This document shows positions 8,002 to 15,460 of a DNA stretch of 19,173 bases, one piece after another. Made by a program: the position numbers and the translations under genes. The notes under the pieces were generated by a model. It was not told the origin of the DNA. It was given only the letters and a program-made list of their open reading frames with translations, and searched no databases. Origin of the DNA: Deltaproteobacteria bacterium (GTDB lineage Bacteria; Desulfobacterota; Desulfobulbia; Desulfobulbales; Desulfobulbaceae). The DNA is taken from contig JAADIK010000155.1 in assembly GCA_013151365.1 (NCBI GenBank), positions 1 through 19,173 on the forward strand. Direction: 5' to 3'. Each line of letters starts with the position of its first letter. Within the stretch, counting starts at the first letter, position 1.

Positions 8002-8405
8002 ATCAATACCCCGGTTGACTTGTTTCCTGAATCCGTGACGGCTTGAGGTGATGCCCCATGCAGTATGCGGAATTTATTGCATTATTGCCCAAAAAACGTA
8101 TTCCCTGGTCTTCACCACGCCGCCCTGCGGGGCGTCCGAGAACGGCGCATCTGCTGTGTTGACAACTCGTTGATATCACACAGGATAATCAACCTCGTCG
8201 CCGCCTTGCATCTGCACCGTTCTCGAACGCTCACGGATCCAGGTTGTTTATAATAAACTCATGAAAATTTGAACTATTACCTGGGAAGCAAAGATGTGTC
8301 AAGAAGATGGATGCATTCTCGGATTGCCTGCCCGGCGGGGCCGTGTTATTGATGGAATATTTTTCAGGGATTCGGGACAATGATTGACAAGGGGACACGA
8401 GAGAA
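8002..8405. other. Gap between divergent kinase and helicase, mostly a mobile repeat
   Basis: About 400 bases without a gene. Positions 8026-8243 are the complete repeat copy 2, flanked by TTGTTT on both sides. The remaining 160 bases before the helicase are AT-richer, with a TATAAT at 8249-8254 lacking a convincing -35 box. A short ATG at 8380 is out of frame with the helicase and is not counted as a gene. Confidence 0.65.
8026..8243 (+). mobile_element. MITE-like element with terminal inverted repeats and target duplication (copy 2)
   Basis: The 218-bp unit begins CCTGAATCCGTGA and ends with the complement of CCTGGATCCGTGA, so its ends form 13-bp inverted repeats with one mismatch. The hexamer TTGTTT is found directly outside both ends (8020-8025 and 8244-8249), as expected of a target-site duplication. 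The left half matches 2713-2821 and both ends match 14981-15032. It has no transposase and no plausible coding frame, so it would be a non-autonomous element. Confidence 0.8.
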
Positions 8406-10406
8406 ATGGCGGTCGGGTCGATAAAAAAAATTTTTGGACCCGATGGCGTCCTGGCCGGCCATCTGGGCGGCTATGAACCCCGGCCCGGCCAGCAACAAAT
8501 GGCCACGGCCGTGGCGGCGGCCCTGGTAGGTCCGGAGGAGACCAGCTTTACCGAACCGGACCAGGCCGCCTGCCTGGTGGTCGAGGCGGAAACCGGCCTG
8601 GGCAAGACCCTGGCCTATCTCGTCCCGGCGGTCCTGAGCGGCCGTAAAGTTGTGGTCTCCACCAATACCCGCAATCTGCAGGACCAGATCCTGCAGCATG
8701 AAATACCCTTTATCCGGAAATATATCGCGCCGCAGCTGCGGGCGCTCTGTGTCAAGGGGCGGCAGAATTATCTCTGCCTCTACCGCTGGCATCAGTACCG
8801 GGCCGGGCAGCCTCCCCTTGTCGCCGACCAGGCCGTGGGCCGGATAGACGGCTGGCTGAAAAAAACAACCTTTGCCGACCGCGCCGAACTGACATGGCTG
8901 CACGGCGCGTCGCCGCTGTGGCGGAAAATCTGCTGTCTTCCTCATTTCTGCCTGGGCGGCGACTGTCCTGACGGCGCGGCCTGTTTTCTCAACCGCCTGC
9001 GCCGCGAGGCGGCCGCCAGCCGCCTGCTGGTAGTCAACCATCACCTGCTTTTCTCCGACCTCGCCGTCCGCCGCAGCGGCCATGGCGAGGTGCTGCCCCG
9101 CTACGAAGCGGTTATTTTCGACGAAGCCCATCATATCGAAAACGTGGCCACCACCTTTTTCGGTTTTTCATTCAGCCGCTACCAGGTGCTTGACCTGGCC
9201 GCCGATGTGGAGCGCAGTGCCCGGTCGGGGCTGACAGGGGAAAAACAGCAAGAGGTGCAGGGGGCGGCCGGCTCGCTGCTCGGCCTGCTGGAACAGTTTT
9301 TCTCCTGCTTCCCCGCCGAGCTCGGCCGTTTTCCCCTGGCCGGCCTGCCGGACACCCTGCCGGATTTCGAGCGCCGGCGCGACACGCTGCTCGAGGCTTT
9401 TCCTCGCCTGGCCGGGTCAATGGACGGCCTGGACAACCGGGAAGAGCCCTGGGGCCAGTACATCCTGCGCTGTGAAGAGTTGGCCGCCCGCCTGGACACC
9501 ATCACTGCCGAGACCTTTACGGACATCCCGGCCGAGGACGTTCGTTTTATCCACTGGTATGAACGCCGGGAAAAGAACCTGGTGCTTTCGGCCACGCCCA
9601 TTGATGTGGCCGATGACCTGCAGGAAACACTCTTTGCCTCGATGGCCGCCGTTATCCTGACCTCGGCCACCCTTTCCGCGGCCGGCGATTTTACCTATTT
9701 CCGCCGACGCCTGGGCCTGCCGGAAGAAACGTCGACCCTGGCTTTTCCGTCGCCCTTTGATTATGCCAACCGCACCCTGCTCCATGTGCCGGATAAGATG
9801 TTCCCGGAGCCGGCAGCACCGGGCTACGGCGCGGCCCTGCACAAGCGGATAGAGGAGCTGATCCGGCTGGCCGGCGGCCGGGCCCTGGTGCTGTTCACCT
9901 CTATCCAGGCCATGGAGAACGCCTGCCGGGCCCTGGAGGAGCGCCTGAAATTTCCCCTGCTGCTCCAGGGAACCGGGCCCCGCCATGAACTGTTGTCCCG
10001 TTTTGCCGGGGAGAAAGAGTCGGTACTCTTTGCCGTGTCCAGCTTCTGGGAGGGGGTCGATATCCCCGGCGAATCGCTGAGCCTGGTGATCATAGATAAA
10101 TTACCGTTTGAAGTCCCGAGCGACCCTGTTATTATGGCACGGATCAACCGCATCCGCGCGGCCGGGGGAAATCCGTTTTTTGACTTTCAGGTGCCCCGCG
10201 CCGTGCTCGGGCTGCGTCAGGGTGCCGGGCGGCTCATGCGTCGTACCAGTGACCGCGGGGTAATCGCGGTGCTCGATGTCCGGCTCTTCACCAAGGGCTA
10301 CGGCCGCCGATTTCTAAAAAGCCTGCCGCCGAGTCCTGTCTGCCGGGACCTGGACCGGGTCAAAACTTTTTTTGCCGAGGAACATGACCATAATCAAACC
10401 GGCTGA
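8406..10406 (+). CDS. DinG/XPD-family iron-sulfur DNA helicase
   Basis: This 666-residue superfamily 2 helicase unwinds DNA in the 5'-3' direction, probably during repair or replication-transcription conflicts. Walker A is AETGLGKT (61-68). The iron-sulfur domain is marked by C124 (QNYLC) and C182, C187 and C193 (CLGGDCPDGAAC). Next come VVNHHLLFSDL and the DEAH box FDEAHH (239-243). The second motor domain has VILTSATL, FAVSSFWEGVDIPGE and finally QGAGRLMRR (motif VI). The length lies between E. coli YoaA and DinG, and no exonuclease domain is fused. The start has an ACGAGAG ribosome site. The 3' end overlaps the polyprenyl synthase start by about 23 bp, so the two are probably cotranscribed. 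Confidence 0.9.
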   Translation: MAVGSIKKIFGPDGVLAGHLGGYEPRPGQQQMATAVAAALVGPEETSFTEPDQAACLVVEAETGLGKTLAYLVPAVLSGRKVVVSTNTRNLQDQILQHEIPFIRKYIAPQLRALCVKGRQNYLCLYRWHQYRAGQPPLVADQAVGRIDGWLKKTTFADRAELTWLHGASPLWRKICCLPHFCLGGDCPDGAACFLNRLRREAAASRLLVVNHHLLFSDLAVRRSGHGEVLPRYEAVIFDEAHHIENVATTFFGFSFSRYQVLDLAADVERSARSGLTGEKQQEVQGAAGSLLGLLEQFFSCFPAELGRFPLAGLPDTLPDFERRRDTLLEAFPRLAGSMDGLDNREEPWGQYILRCEELAARLDTITAETFTDIPAEDVRFIHWYERREKNLVLSATPIDVADDLQETLFASMAAVILTSATLSAAGDFTYFRRRLGLPEETSTLAFPSPFDYANRTLLHVPDKMFPEPAAPGYGAALHKRIEELIRLAGGRALVLFTSIQAMENACRALEERLKFPLLLQGTGPRHELLSRFAGEKESVLFAVSSFWEGVDIPGESLSLVIIDKLPFEVPSDPVIMARINRIRAAGGNPFFDFQVPRAVLGLRQGAGRLMRRTSDRGVIAVLDVRLFTKGYGRRFLKSLPPSPVCRDLDRVKTFFAEEHDHNQTG

Positions 10407-11397
10407 TCCGTCAGCACTCCGCACCTTTGCCCGCCGGCAGGCGGCAGTCATTGAAACCGCCATGCGCCGGGACCTGGCCGGGGCGCTGACCGATAACGAC
10501 CCGTTGCTGGCCGAGGTCTTGAATTACGCCCTTTTCGGCGGCGGCAAACGTATCCGGCCCCTGTTGGCTGTTCTCTCTTCCCGGGTTTGCGGCGCGACCG
10601 GGGAGGAGATCTACCGGCTTGCCGCCGCCTTTGAGTATCTGCATGTGGCGACCCTGGTGCACGATGATGTGATCGACCATGCCCGGGACCGGCGCGGCCG
10701 CGAATCCGTGGCGCGGAAGTACGGCATGGCCGCCGCCATTCTCGCCGGCGACTGGCTGCATGCCCGTTCCATGCACCTGATCGGCCGCTTCGCCGGCTCC
10801 CGGGGCCTGGACGTATTCTGCAGCTCCACGACCGGCATGGTGGACGGCGAGTTTCTGCAGCTTCGCCATGTGGCGGACGCCGGGATGACGGAAGAGCAAT
10901 ATTTTGCCGTCATCCATCGCAAAACCGCCCTGCTTATCGCCGCCACCTGTGAGATCGGGGCGCTCCATGCCGGTGCCGGTCCGGAGCAGCAGGCGGCGCT
11001 GGCGACCTACGGCCGAAAACTGGGGGCGGCCTTCCAGGTGATCGACGACCTGCTCGATTATCTCGGCGACGCCTCCACGACCGGCAAAAAGACCGGCAAT
11101 GATTTTATCGAGGGCAAGGTTACCCTGCCCCTGATCCATACCCTGGCCGCCGCTGAACCGGCGGCGAAAAAACGGTTGCACGAGCTTCTCCGGGGAGATC
11201 GTGCCGCTCCCGGTGCCTTGGCAGTGGTCCACCGTATGATCGAAGACTGCCACGGCTTCGAGTCCGCCCGGCAGACCGCGGAAAGACTCGTTGCCGAGGC
11301 GATTGACGCGCTCGGGTTGTTTGCTGAAACCGCGGCGCCGGAGAGCCTTTCCATGCTCGGCGGCCTGGCGCTCTACGTCCTGGCCCGGGACCGCTGA
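10384..11397 (+). CDS. Long-chain (all-trans) polyprenyl diphosphate synthase
   Basis: The 337-residue enzyme condenses isopentenyl diphosphate units onto an allylic diphosphate, making the side-chain precursor of menaquinone or a related quinone. It has GGGKRIRPLL (52-61), the first aspartate-rich motif DDVID (94-98) and the second DDLLD in FQVIDDLLDYLGD. The residue five before the first motif is alanine (HVATLVHDDVID, as in IspB), which permits long products; farnesyl or geranylgeranyl synthases carry aromatics there. The frame could start at TTG 10372, but the ATG at 10384 with GAGG just upstream is preferred. The overlap with the helicase suggests one transcript. It is convergent with elbB. 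The exact chain length is unknown. Confidence 0.9.
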   Translation: MTIIKPADPSALRTFARRQAAVIETAMRRDLAGALTDNDPLLAEVLNYALFGGGKRIRPLLAVLSSRVCGATGEEIYRLAAAFEYLHVATLVHDDVIDHARDRRGRESVARKYGMAAAILAGDWLHARSMHLIGRFAGSRGLDVFCSSTTGMVDGEFLQLRHVADAGMTEEQYFAVIHRKTALLIAATCEIGALHAGAGPEQQAALATYGRKLGAAFQVIDDLLDYLGDASTTGKKTGNDFIEGKVTLPLIHTLAAAEPAAKKRLHELLRGDRAAPGALAVVHRMIEDCHGFESARQTAERLVAEAIDALGLFAETAAPESLSMLGGLALYVLARDR

Positions 11398-11439
11398 TGT
11401 CCGGCCGAAGCCTTGAGCCGCCCGTCAGGTTACAGGCCC

Positions 11440-12096
11440 TCAGTCAATCAGCTCGAGAACGGCCTTAACGAGGTTGTCCGCCCCTTCGCCGATCTGATCG
11501 ACCCGGGAATTAAGCATGTAGCACGGGGTGGTCACGATTTTATTTTGCCGGTCCACGGCAATTTCGCCATGCAAGGTCGGGGTATGGCGGGCGCCCATCC
11601 GGGCCAGGTTCTCCGCCGTTTTCCGGTCCTGGCCGATGGTAACCTCTATCGACCCGAGGACCCGGGCGATAATAACCGGGGCAATGCACAGGGCGCCGAT
11701 GGGCTTGCCGCGTTCATGCATCTCCCGGATGACCCGGGCCACCTCCTCGTTTACCGAACAGTCGGGCCCGTCAAAGGCATAGCTGCACAGGTTTTTTGCC
11801 GCGCCCAGGCCGCCGGGCAGAATAAGGGCGTCGATCCGGGCGGGATCACATAACTTGAGGGCCTTGATGTTGCCCCGGGCGATCCGGGCCGATTCAATCA
11901 GGACGTTGCGCTGTTCGTCCATCTCTTTGCCGGTGATATGATTGAGAACGTGATGCTGGGGCACATCCGGGGCAAAGCACTGAAAATCCGCCCCGTTTTT
12001 GTGAATGGCCCAGAGCGTCAAGGTTGCCTCGTGGATTTCCGAGCCGTCCTGGTTGCCGCATCCTGACAGAATAACACCTATTTTTTTTGTTTCCAT
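11440..12096 (-). CDS. elbB: ElbB-type DJ-1/PfpI-family protein (isoprenoid-linked glyoxalase)
   Basis: The 218-residue product matches E. coli ElbB (217 residues) in length and layout. It opens with KKIGVILSGCGNQDGSEIHE, has LILPGGLGAAKNLC in the middle and the nucleophile elbow GALCIAPVI with C137. It also has TPCYMLNSRVDQIGEGADN near the end. ElbB was named for enhancing lycopene biosynthesis, and glyoxalase-like activity has been reported; its cellular role is not settled. The frame is open back to 12141, but the ATG at 12096 is chosen for its very strong ribosome site (GGAGGGGGG about 5 bases upstream) and family length. It faces the polyprenyl synthase across a 42-bp gap. Confidence 0.92.
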   Translation of the reverse strand: METKKIGVILSGCGNQDGSEIHEATLTLWAIHKNGADFQCFAPDVPQHHVLNHITGKEMDEQRNVLIESARIARGNIKALKLCDPARIDALILPGGLGAAKNLCSYAFDGPDCSVNEEVARVIREMHERGKPIGALCIAPVIIARVLGSIEVTIGQDRKTAENLARMGARHTPTLHGEIAVDRQNKIVTTPCYMLNSRVDQIGEGADNLVKAVLELID

Positions 12097-12226
12097 GAGC
12101 TCCCCCCCTCCCGGTTGCACCGGGTCGAAGTAAATGAACAAATAAAAAACTAAAAGTGGCTCTTAACAAAATTTACCAAGACGGGCGATGCCCACAACCC
12201 GAATCAACTTCCAGCGTATCTGTTTC

Positions 12227-12286
12227 CAGGCTGTTAGGCTGTAGGCTGTTAGAGTCGGGCTAATAGCCTACAGCCTAAACAACCTG
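12227..12286. repeat. Long imperfect inverted repeat between hpt and elbB
   Basis: Arms of about 26 bases, left core GTTAGGCTGTAGGCTGTTAG and right arm the complement of GTTTAGGCTGTAGGCTATTAG, surround a 7-base loop. Each arm also holds an internal direct repeat of TAGGCTGT/GTAGGCTGT. No T run follows on either strand, so it does not look like a standard terminator. It looks like a REP-type intergenic palindrome or the folded 3' end of the hpt message. Confidence 0.75.
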
Positions 12287-12366
12287 CTGGTTTATATAAA
12301 TAAAACATGATCAATTTTCTTATTTTTTCTCCGGCCTTGGCCTTTTATCGCCGGCCGGGGGGCTGG

Positions 12367-12885
12367 TCAAAAGATCAGGGTGAAAATTTCCGGAAGATGG
12401 CGGTACTGCTGCGCGTAATCAAGGCCGTAACCGACCAGGAATCCCTGTTCGAGAACAAAACCCGTGTAATCGATTCCGACCTCTGTTTCCCGTCGCTCCC
12501 GCTTGTCGATCAGGGCGCAGACCCGGACGGAAGCGGCCTGTTTACTGGCAAAGTTATCGGCCAGCCAGGCCAGGGTTCGGCCGCTGTCGACAATATCTTC
12601 AACCAGCAGGATGTCCTTGCCGGCCACGTCGATCTCCACGTCCTTGACCAGGCGGATCGTCCCGGACGAGGAGGCGCTGTCTCCATAGCTGGCGACCTTG
12701 ATGAAATCTATCTCATGGGCCGTGGTTACCGCGCGGACCAGGTCGGCCAGAAAGATAAATGCGCCGTTCAGGACGCCGATCATCACCAGGTTTTTGCCGC
12801 TATAATCAGCAGTGATCCGTTGGCCCAGTTCTATGACTCTGCTTTGAATACGTTCCCTGCTGAGGACCAGTTTCCGGGTTGCCAT
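12367..12885 (-). CDS. hpt: Hypoxanthine phosphoribosyltransferase
   Basis: The 172-residue purine-salvage enzyme joins hypoxanthine (or guanine) to PRPP to make IMP or GMP in the cytoplasm. The PRPP-binding loop is LLVEDIVDSGRT (93-104), with the two acidic residues of the family. It also has VLNGAFIFLADLVR, the flexible-loop region VASYGDSASSSGTIRL, and the C-terminal FVVGYGLD-like motif (FLVGYGLDYAQQYRHLPEI). Length and motif order are normal. AGGAAG about 6 bases upstream of the ATG is the ribosome site. It is on the same strand as elbB but separated from it by 270 bases with the palindrome. Confidence 0.95.
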   Translation of the reverse strand: MATRKLVLSRERIQSRVIELGQRITADYSGKNLVMIGVLNGAFIFLADLVRAVTTAHEIDFIKVASYGDSASSSGTIRLVKDVEIDVAGKDILLVEDIVDSGRTLAWLADNFASKQAASVRVCALIDKRERRETEVGIDYTGFVLEQGFLVGYGLDYAQQYRHLPEIFTLIF

Positions 12886-12992
12886 GGACGCTTCCTGCTT
12901 CTGTTGTTTGGTGATTGCTTTTGCTCAAGACCCGACTTTGACAAAATAACGTTTTCGGGGTGGATAATCAAGTCGCCGGCGGCGCTGGCGCT

Positions 12993-14234
12993 TTAAAATA
13001 ACGCCGCTGCCCGGCCGACGAGATGTGCCGTCACCTCAGTGCCCTTTTCAAAGCGGCGACTGGATGCCGGCAGCAGCAATATTCCGTTCATGGCTTCCGT
13101 GGCCGCAGCCGGCCTGGCCCGCAGCCGGTCTTTTTCCAGGGACAGAACGGCCCCTTTCAGGTTCAGGCGACCGCGTTTTTTTATCTGCACGGTCTCGGTC
13201 AGGCGCGCCTTGAGCGGCCGGGGATAGACCCGGTGCCGGCCCTGCATCTTCCGCAGTGCCGGGGCAACCAGTTCGTGAAAGAGGAGACGGACCGCCGGCG
13301 GCGGTCCGGGCAGGGCAAACAGGGGAATATTGCCAAGCAAGGCGAAAAGCGTTGCCCGGCCGGGGCGGACCTGCAACGCGCGATAGATGATAATGCCGCC
13401 CAGCCGCTCAACGACCTGCTCCATCAGGTCATATCTGCCCGGTCCCATGCCGCCGGTGGTCAGGATGAGCCGCGGTCGAGCGGCCAGGCCGGCGGTCAGA
13501 GCCCCGGCGATATCGTCCACCTGGTCGCGCACCGTGCCTTGATTGAACGACTCGGCCCCGCATTCGGCCAGCAGGCCGCCAAGCAGGAGGCTGTTCCCGG
13601 AGATTTTCTGTCCCCGGCGCGCCCGCGTTCCCGGCACCACCAGTTCGCTGCCCGTGCATAACACGGTCACCCGGGGCTGCCGGAATACCGGCAGGTCTGT
13701 ATAATTATTTTCGCCCAGGGAAAGAAGATGATCGGGCCGGATCGACCGGCCTTGCGGGACAAGCACCCTGCCGGCCGCCAGGGTACTGCCGCGTTTTCTG
13801 ATAAAGCGGCAGGGTTCGCCGAACGCCGTTGCCGGTATTGCAATCCGCCCCCGCTCTTCTTCCCGGCAGGCTTCGCAGGGAATGACGCGTTTCGTGCCGG
13901 CGGGCAGCATGGCCCCGGTCATGATCCTGACGGCCTCGCCCCGGCGCACGGTAAGCCGGTCAAGATCGCCGGCCGCCACCTCTCCGGCCAGGCGTAATGA
14001 GACCAGGTCGTTCCGGCCAAGGACACTCGCCGGTACCGCGGCCACGGCGTAACCGTCCCTGGTCGACTGGTCAAAGGCCGGTTTGGGTACGGTGCTTTTC
14101 AGGGAAACGGCGGAGATCCGGCCAAGGGCTCGGGGCAGGGGAGTGTTTTCCGGGGCAAGGAGGGTGATTCGATCAAGAATGGCATGCTGCGCATCCCGTA
14201 GCGACAGTTCAGGGGTCATTGGGATGCGCAGCAT
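12993..14234 (-). CDS. MoeA-like molybdopterin molybdotransferase, divergent active site
   Basis: The 413-residue protein has the domain layout of MoeA, which inserts molybdate into adenylylated molybdopterin. It has DGYAV with D60 (usually SAMDGYAV, here STRDGYAV), RIMTGAMLPAGT, and LCTGSELV before GQKISGNS. The cofactor-binding domain is unusual: GGVSVG is replaced by TTGGMGPGRYDLM, closer to the CinA form, and LPGNPVA is replaced by ALPGPPPAVRLLF. The C-terminal beta domain is present. It follows metV by 13 bases in the same operon and has no clear ribosome site. An alternative ATG lies at 14219. It may be a working MoeA for a molybdenum or tungsten enzyme, or a paralogue with a changed role. 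Confidence 0.8.
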   Translation of the reverse strand: MLRIPMTPELSLRDAQHAILDRITLLAPENTPLPRALGRISAVSLKSTVPKPAFDQSTRDGYAVAAVPASVLGRNDLVSLRLAGEVAAGDLDRLTVRRGEAVRIMTGAMLPAGTKRVIPCEACREEERGRIAIPATAFGEPCRFIRKRGSTLAAGRVLVPQGRSIRPDHLLSLGENNYTDLPVFRQPRVTVLCTGSELVVPGTRARRGQKISGNSLLLGGLLAECGAESFNQGTVRDQVDDIAGALTAGLAARPRLILTTGGMGPGRYDLMEQVVERLGGIIIYRALQVRPGRATLFALLGNIPLFALPGPPPAVRLLFHELVAPALRKMQGRHRVYPRPLKARLTETVQIKKRGRLNLKGAVLSLEKDRLRARPAAATEAMNGILLLPASSRRFEKGTEVTAHLVGRAAALF

Positions 14235-14247
14235 GCCGGGGGTGCGC

Positions 14248-14916
14248 TCAGACGGTCAGGTCGTCGCGAATCCGTTTGCGGGGACCGCCATGGCCGGCGG
14301 TCGACCAGTCCCGGATCGGCGCGGCGGCCGTTAGTTCCTGCCGGCGGTCAAGGCGGCCCATGCGATCATAAATCATCTGCCAGACGCAGTCCACGGACGG
14401 ATTGATTTCGCAATGGCCGTCGACCGAGCCGCCGCAGGGACCGTTCATCAGGCTTTTCGCGCAACGGGCAACCGGACAGAGGCCGCCGGTCAAGTGCAGG
14501 ACGCAGTTGCCGCAGCCCGCGCACTGTTCGCTCCAGACGCCCTGTTCGGCGGAACCCCCGAAAAAGGTGGTGTTCAGCGCCGGATAGACATTGTCCGTGG
14601 GCCGGAGATTGGCAATAAAGTTGACGCCGACACCGCAGGCCGTTGACAGGATGGCATCGTACTGGCCCTGCCACTCGTCGATGGCGTCAATGTATTCCTT
14701 GTCGCACTGACGGACCAGCGAGCCCTCAATGACCTCGGCCCGGCAGCCGTTTTTCTTCAGGCCCAGACGGACCAGGGAGGCGAGAATCTCCGCTTCCCGC
14801 TCACCGCCGGCCGAACAGACGGTAACGCATCCCCGGCAGGCCAGGACGAGAATTTTTTTACAGTCCTTGACCATTTCAAGGATTTCTGCCAAAGGTTTTC
14901 GTTCAGCGACAATCAT
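14248..14916 (-). CDS. metV: MetV-like methylenetetrahydrofolate reductase C-terminal-domain protein
   Basis: The 222-residue protein matches the MTHFR_C family, whose member MetV is the small partner of MetF in the Wood-Ljungdahl pathway and helps pass electrons to the flavin of methylenetetrahydrofolate reductase. The N-terminal half has cysteines in LACRGCVTVCSAGGE (C27, C30, C34). The C-terminal half has CAGCGNCVLHLTGGLCPVAR, then CAKSLMNGPCGG and GHCEI, a rich set of metal-binding cysteines typical of the family. AGGAG 8 bases upstream of the ATG is a strong ribosome site. It follows the mvhD-like gene after a 120-base spacer that holds repeat copy 3. No metF lies in this window, which is unusual. 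Confidence 0.87.
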   Translation of the reverse strand: MIVAERKPLAEILEMVKDCKKILVLACRGCVTVCSAGGEREAEILASLVRLGLKKNGCRAEVIEGSLVRQCDKEYIDAIDEWQGQYDAILSTACGVGVNFIANLRPTDNVYPALNTTFFGGSAEQGVWSEQCAGCGNCVLHLTGGLCPVARCAKSLMNGPCGGSVDGHCEINPSVDCVWQMIYDRMGRLDRRQELTAAAPIRDWSTAGHGGPRKRIRDDLTV

Positions 14917-14980
14917 GTCGAACTCCTGTCGAGTTTCAAGTAGCGGCCCCGTGCGCAGCCGACCCTGTCAATAAATAATT

Positions 14981-15032
14981 CTGAATCCGTGAGCGTTCGG
15001 GAACGGTGCAGATAAGCCGTCACGGATCCAGG
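14981..15032 (-). repeat. Miniature copy of the dispersed repeat (copy 3)
   Basis: On the minus strand this reads CCTGGATCCGTGACGGCTT, directly joined to ATCTGCACCGTTC and the terminal GAACGCTCACGGATTCAG. These are the first 19 and last roughly 33 bases of copy 2 with the 166-base interior missing. The ends form a 12-bp inverted repeat with one mismatch. It begins 4 bases after the mvhD-like stop, inside the operon. Confidence 0.85.
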
Positions 15033-15036
15033 AGGA

Positions 15037-15444
15037 TCAGAAGGGGCTGGGCCCCATCTCCTGAATTCGTTGATTCATTTCCCGGGCCGCGTCGATGAAT
15101 TCCGGATGCAGGCCGCGCGGCAAATGATACATCCGGATCCGGTCCGGCTCCACGTCCATCTCGCCCAGGGCCTGCCTGACCGCTTCGACCCGTTTGGCCG
15201 CCCGTTGGCTGCCCTGCAGGTTATGGCAGGAATCGGTCGGGCAGCCGACGACATAGACGCCGTCCGCTCCGTCTTCAAACGCTTTCAGCAGCGTTATCTC
15301 CTCAAGCTTGCCGGTGCAGTTCACCCGGGAAAGCCGGACATTTTCCGGAAAGCCCAGTTCCTGCAGTTCCCGGCCCTCGCCGACGCAACTTTGCTGGGAC
15401 GTGTAATGGCAACTGAACAACCTGATATCGGGAGTAAAACTCAT
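15037..15444 (-). CDS. MvhD/FlpD-like iron-sulfur electron-transfer subunit
   Basis: The 135-residue protein belongs to the family of methyl-viologen-hydrogenase delta subunits, which carry one [2Fe-2S] cluster and link an electron donor to heterodisulfide-reductase modules. The hallmark region is present: NVRLSRVNCTGKLEEITLLK, then FEDGADGVYVVGCPTDSCHN (C43, C68, C73). The N-terminal cysteine pair is unusual, C12 and C20 seven residues apart (SCHYTSQQSC) instead of CxxC. The ATG at 15444 is chosen because GGAG lies 6 bases upstream; in-frame ATG 15450 and GTG 15456 are less likely. It is 16 bases downstream of the hdrC-like gene and clearly in the same operon. Confidence 0.87.
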   Translation of the reverse strand: MSFTPDIRLFSCHYTSQQSCVGEGRELQELGFPENVRLSRVNCTGKLEEITLLKAFEDGADGVYVVGCPTDSCHNLQGSQRAAKRVEAVRQALGEMDVEPDRIRMYHLPRGLHPEFIDAAREMNQRIQEMGPSPF

Positions 15445-15460
15445 CCGCATCTCCACTGAT

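Noticed and set aside
8026..8243. CRISPR or tandem-repeat array
   Set aside because: The three copies are dispersed kilobases apart, with no regular spacers and no cas genes.
8364..9134. Minus-strand frame of 256 codons over the helicase start
   Set aside because: Antisense to the Walker A and iron-sulfur region of the helicase; no family resemblance.
10411..11253. Minus-strand frame of 280 codons
   Set aside because: It is the antisense shadow of the polyprenyl synthase, which has both aspartate-rich motifs; long shadows are expected at this GC content.
12227..12286. Palindrome as intrinsic terminator of hpt
   Set aside because: No T run follows the stem on either strand.
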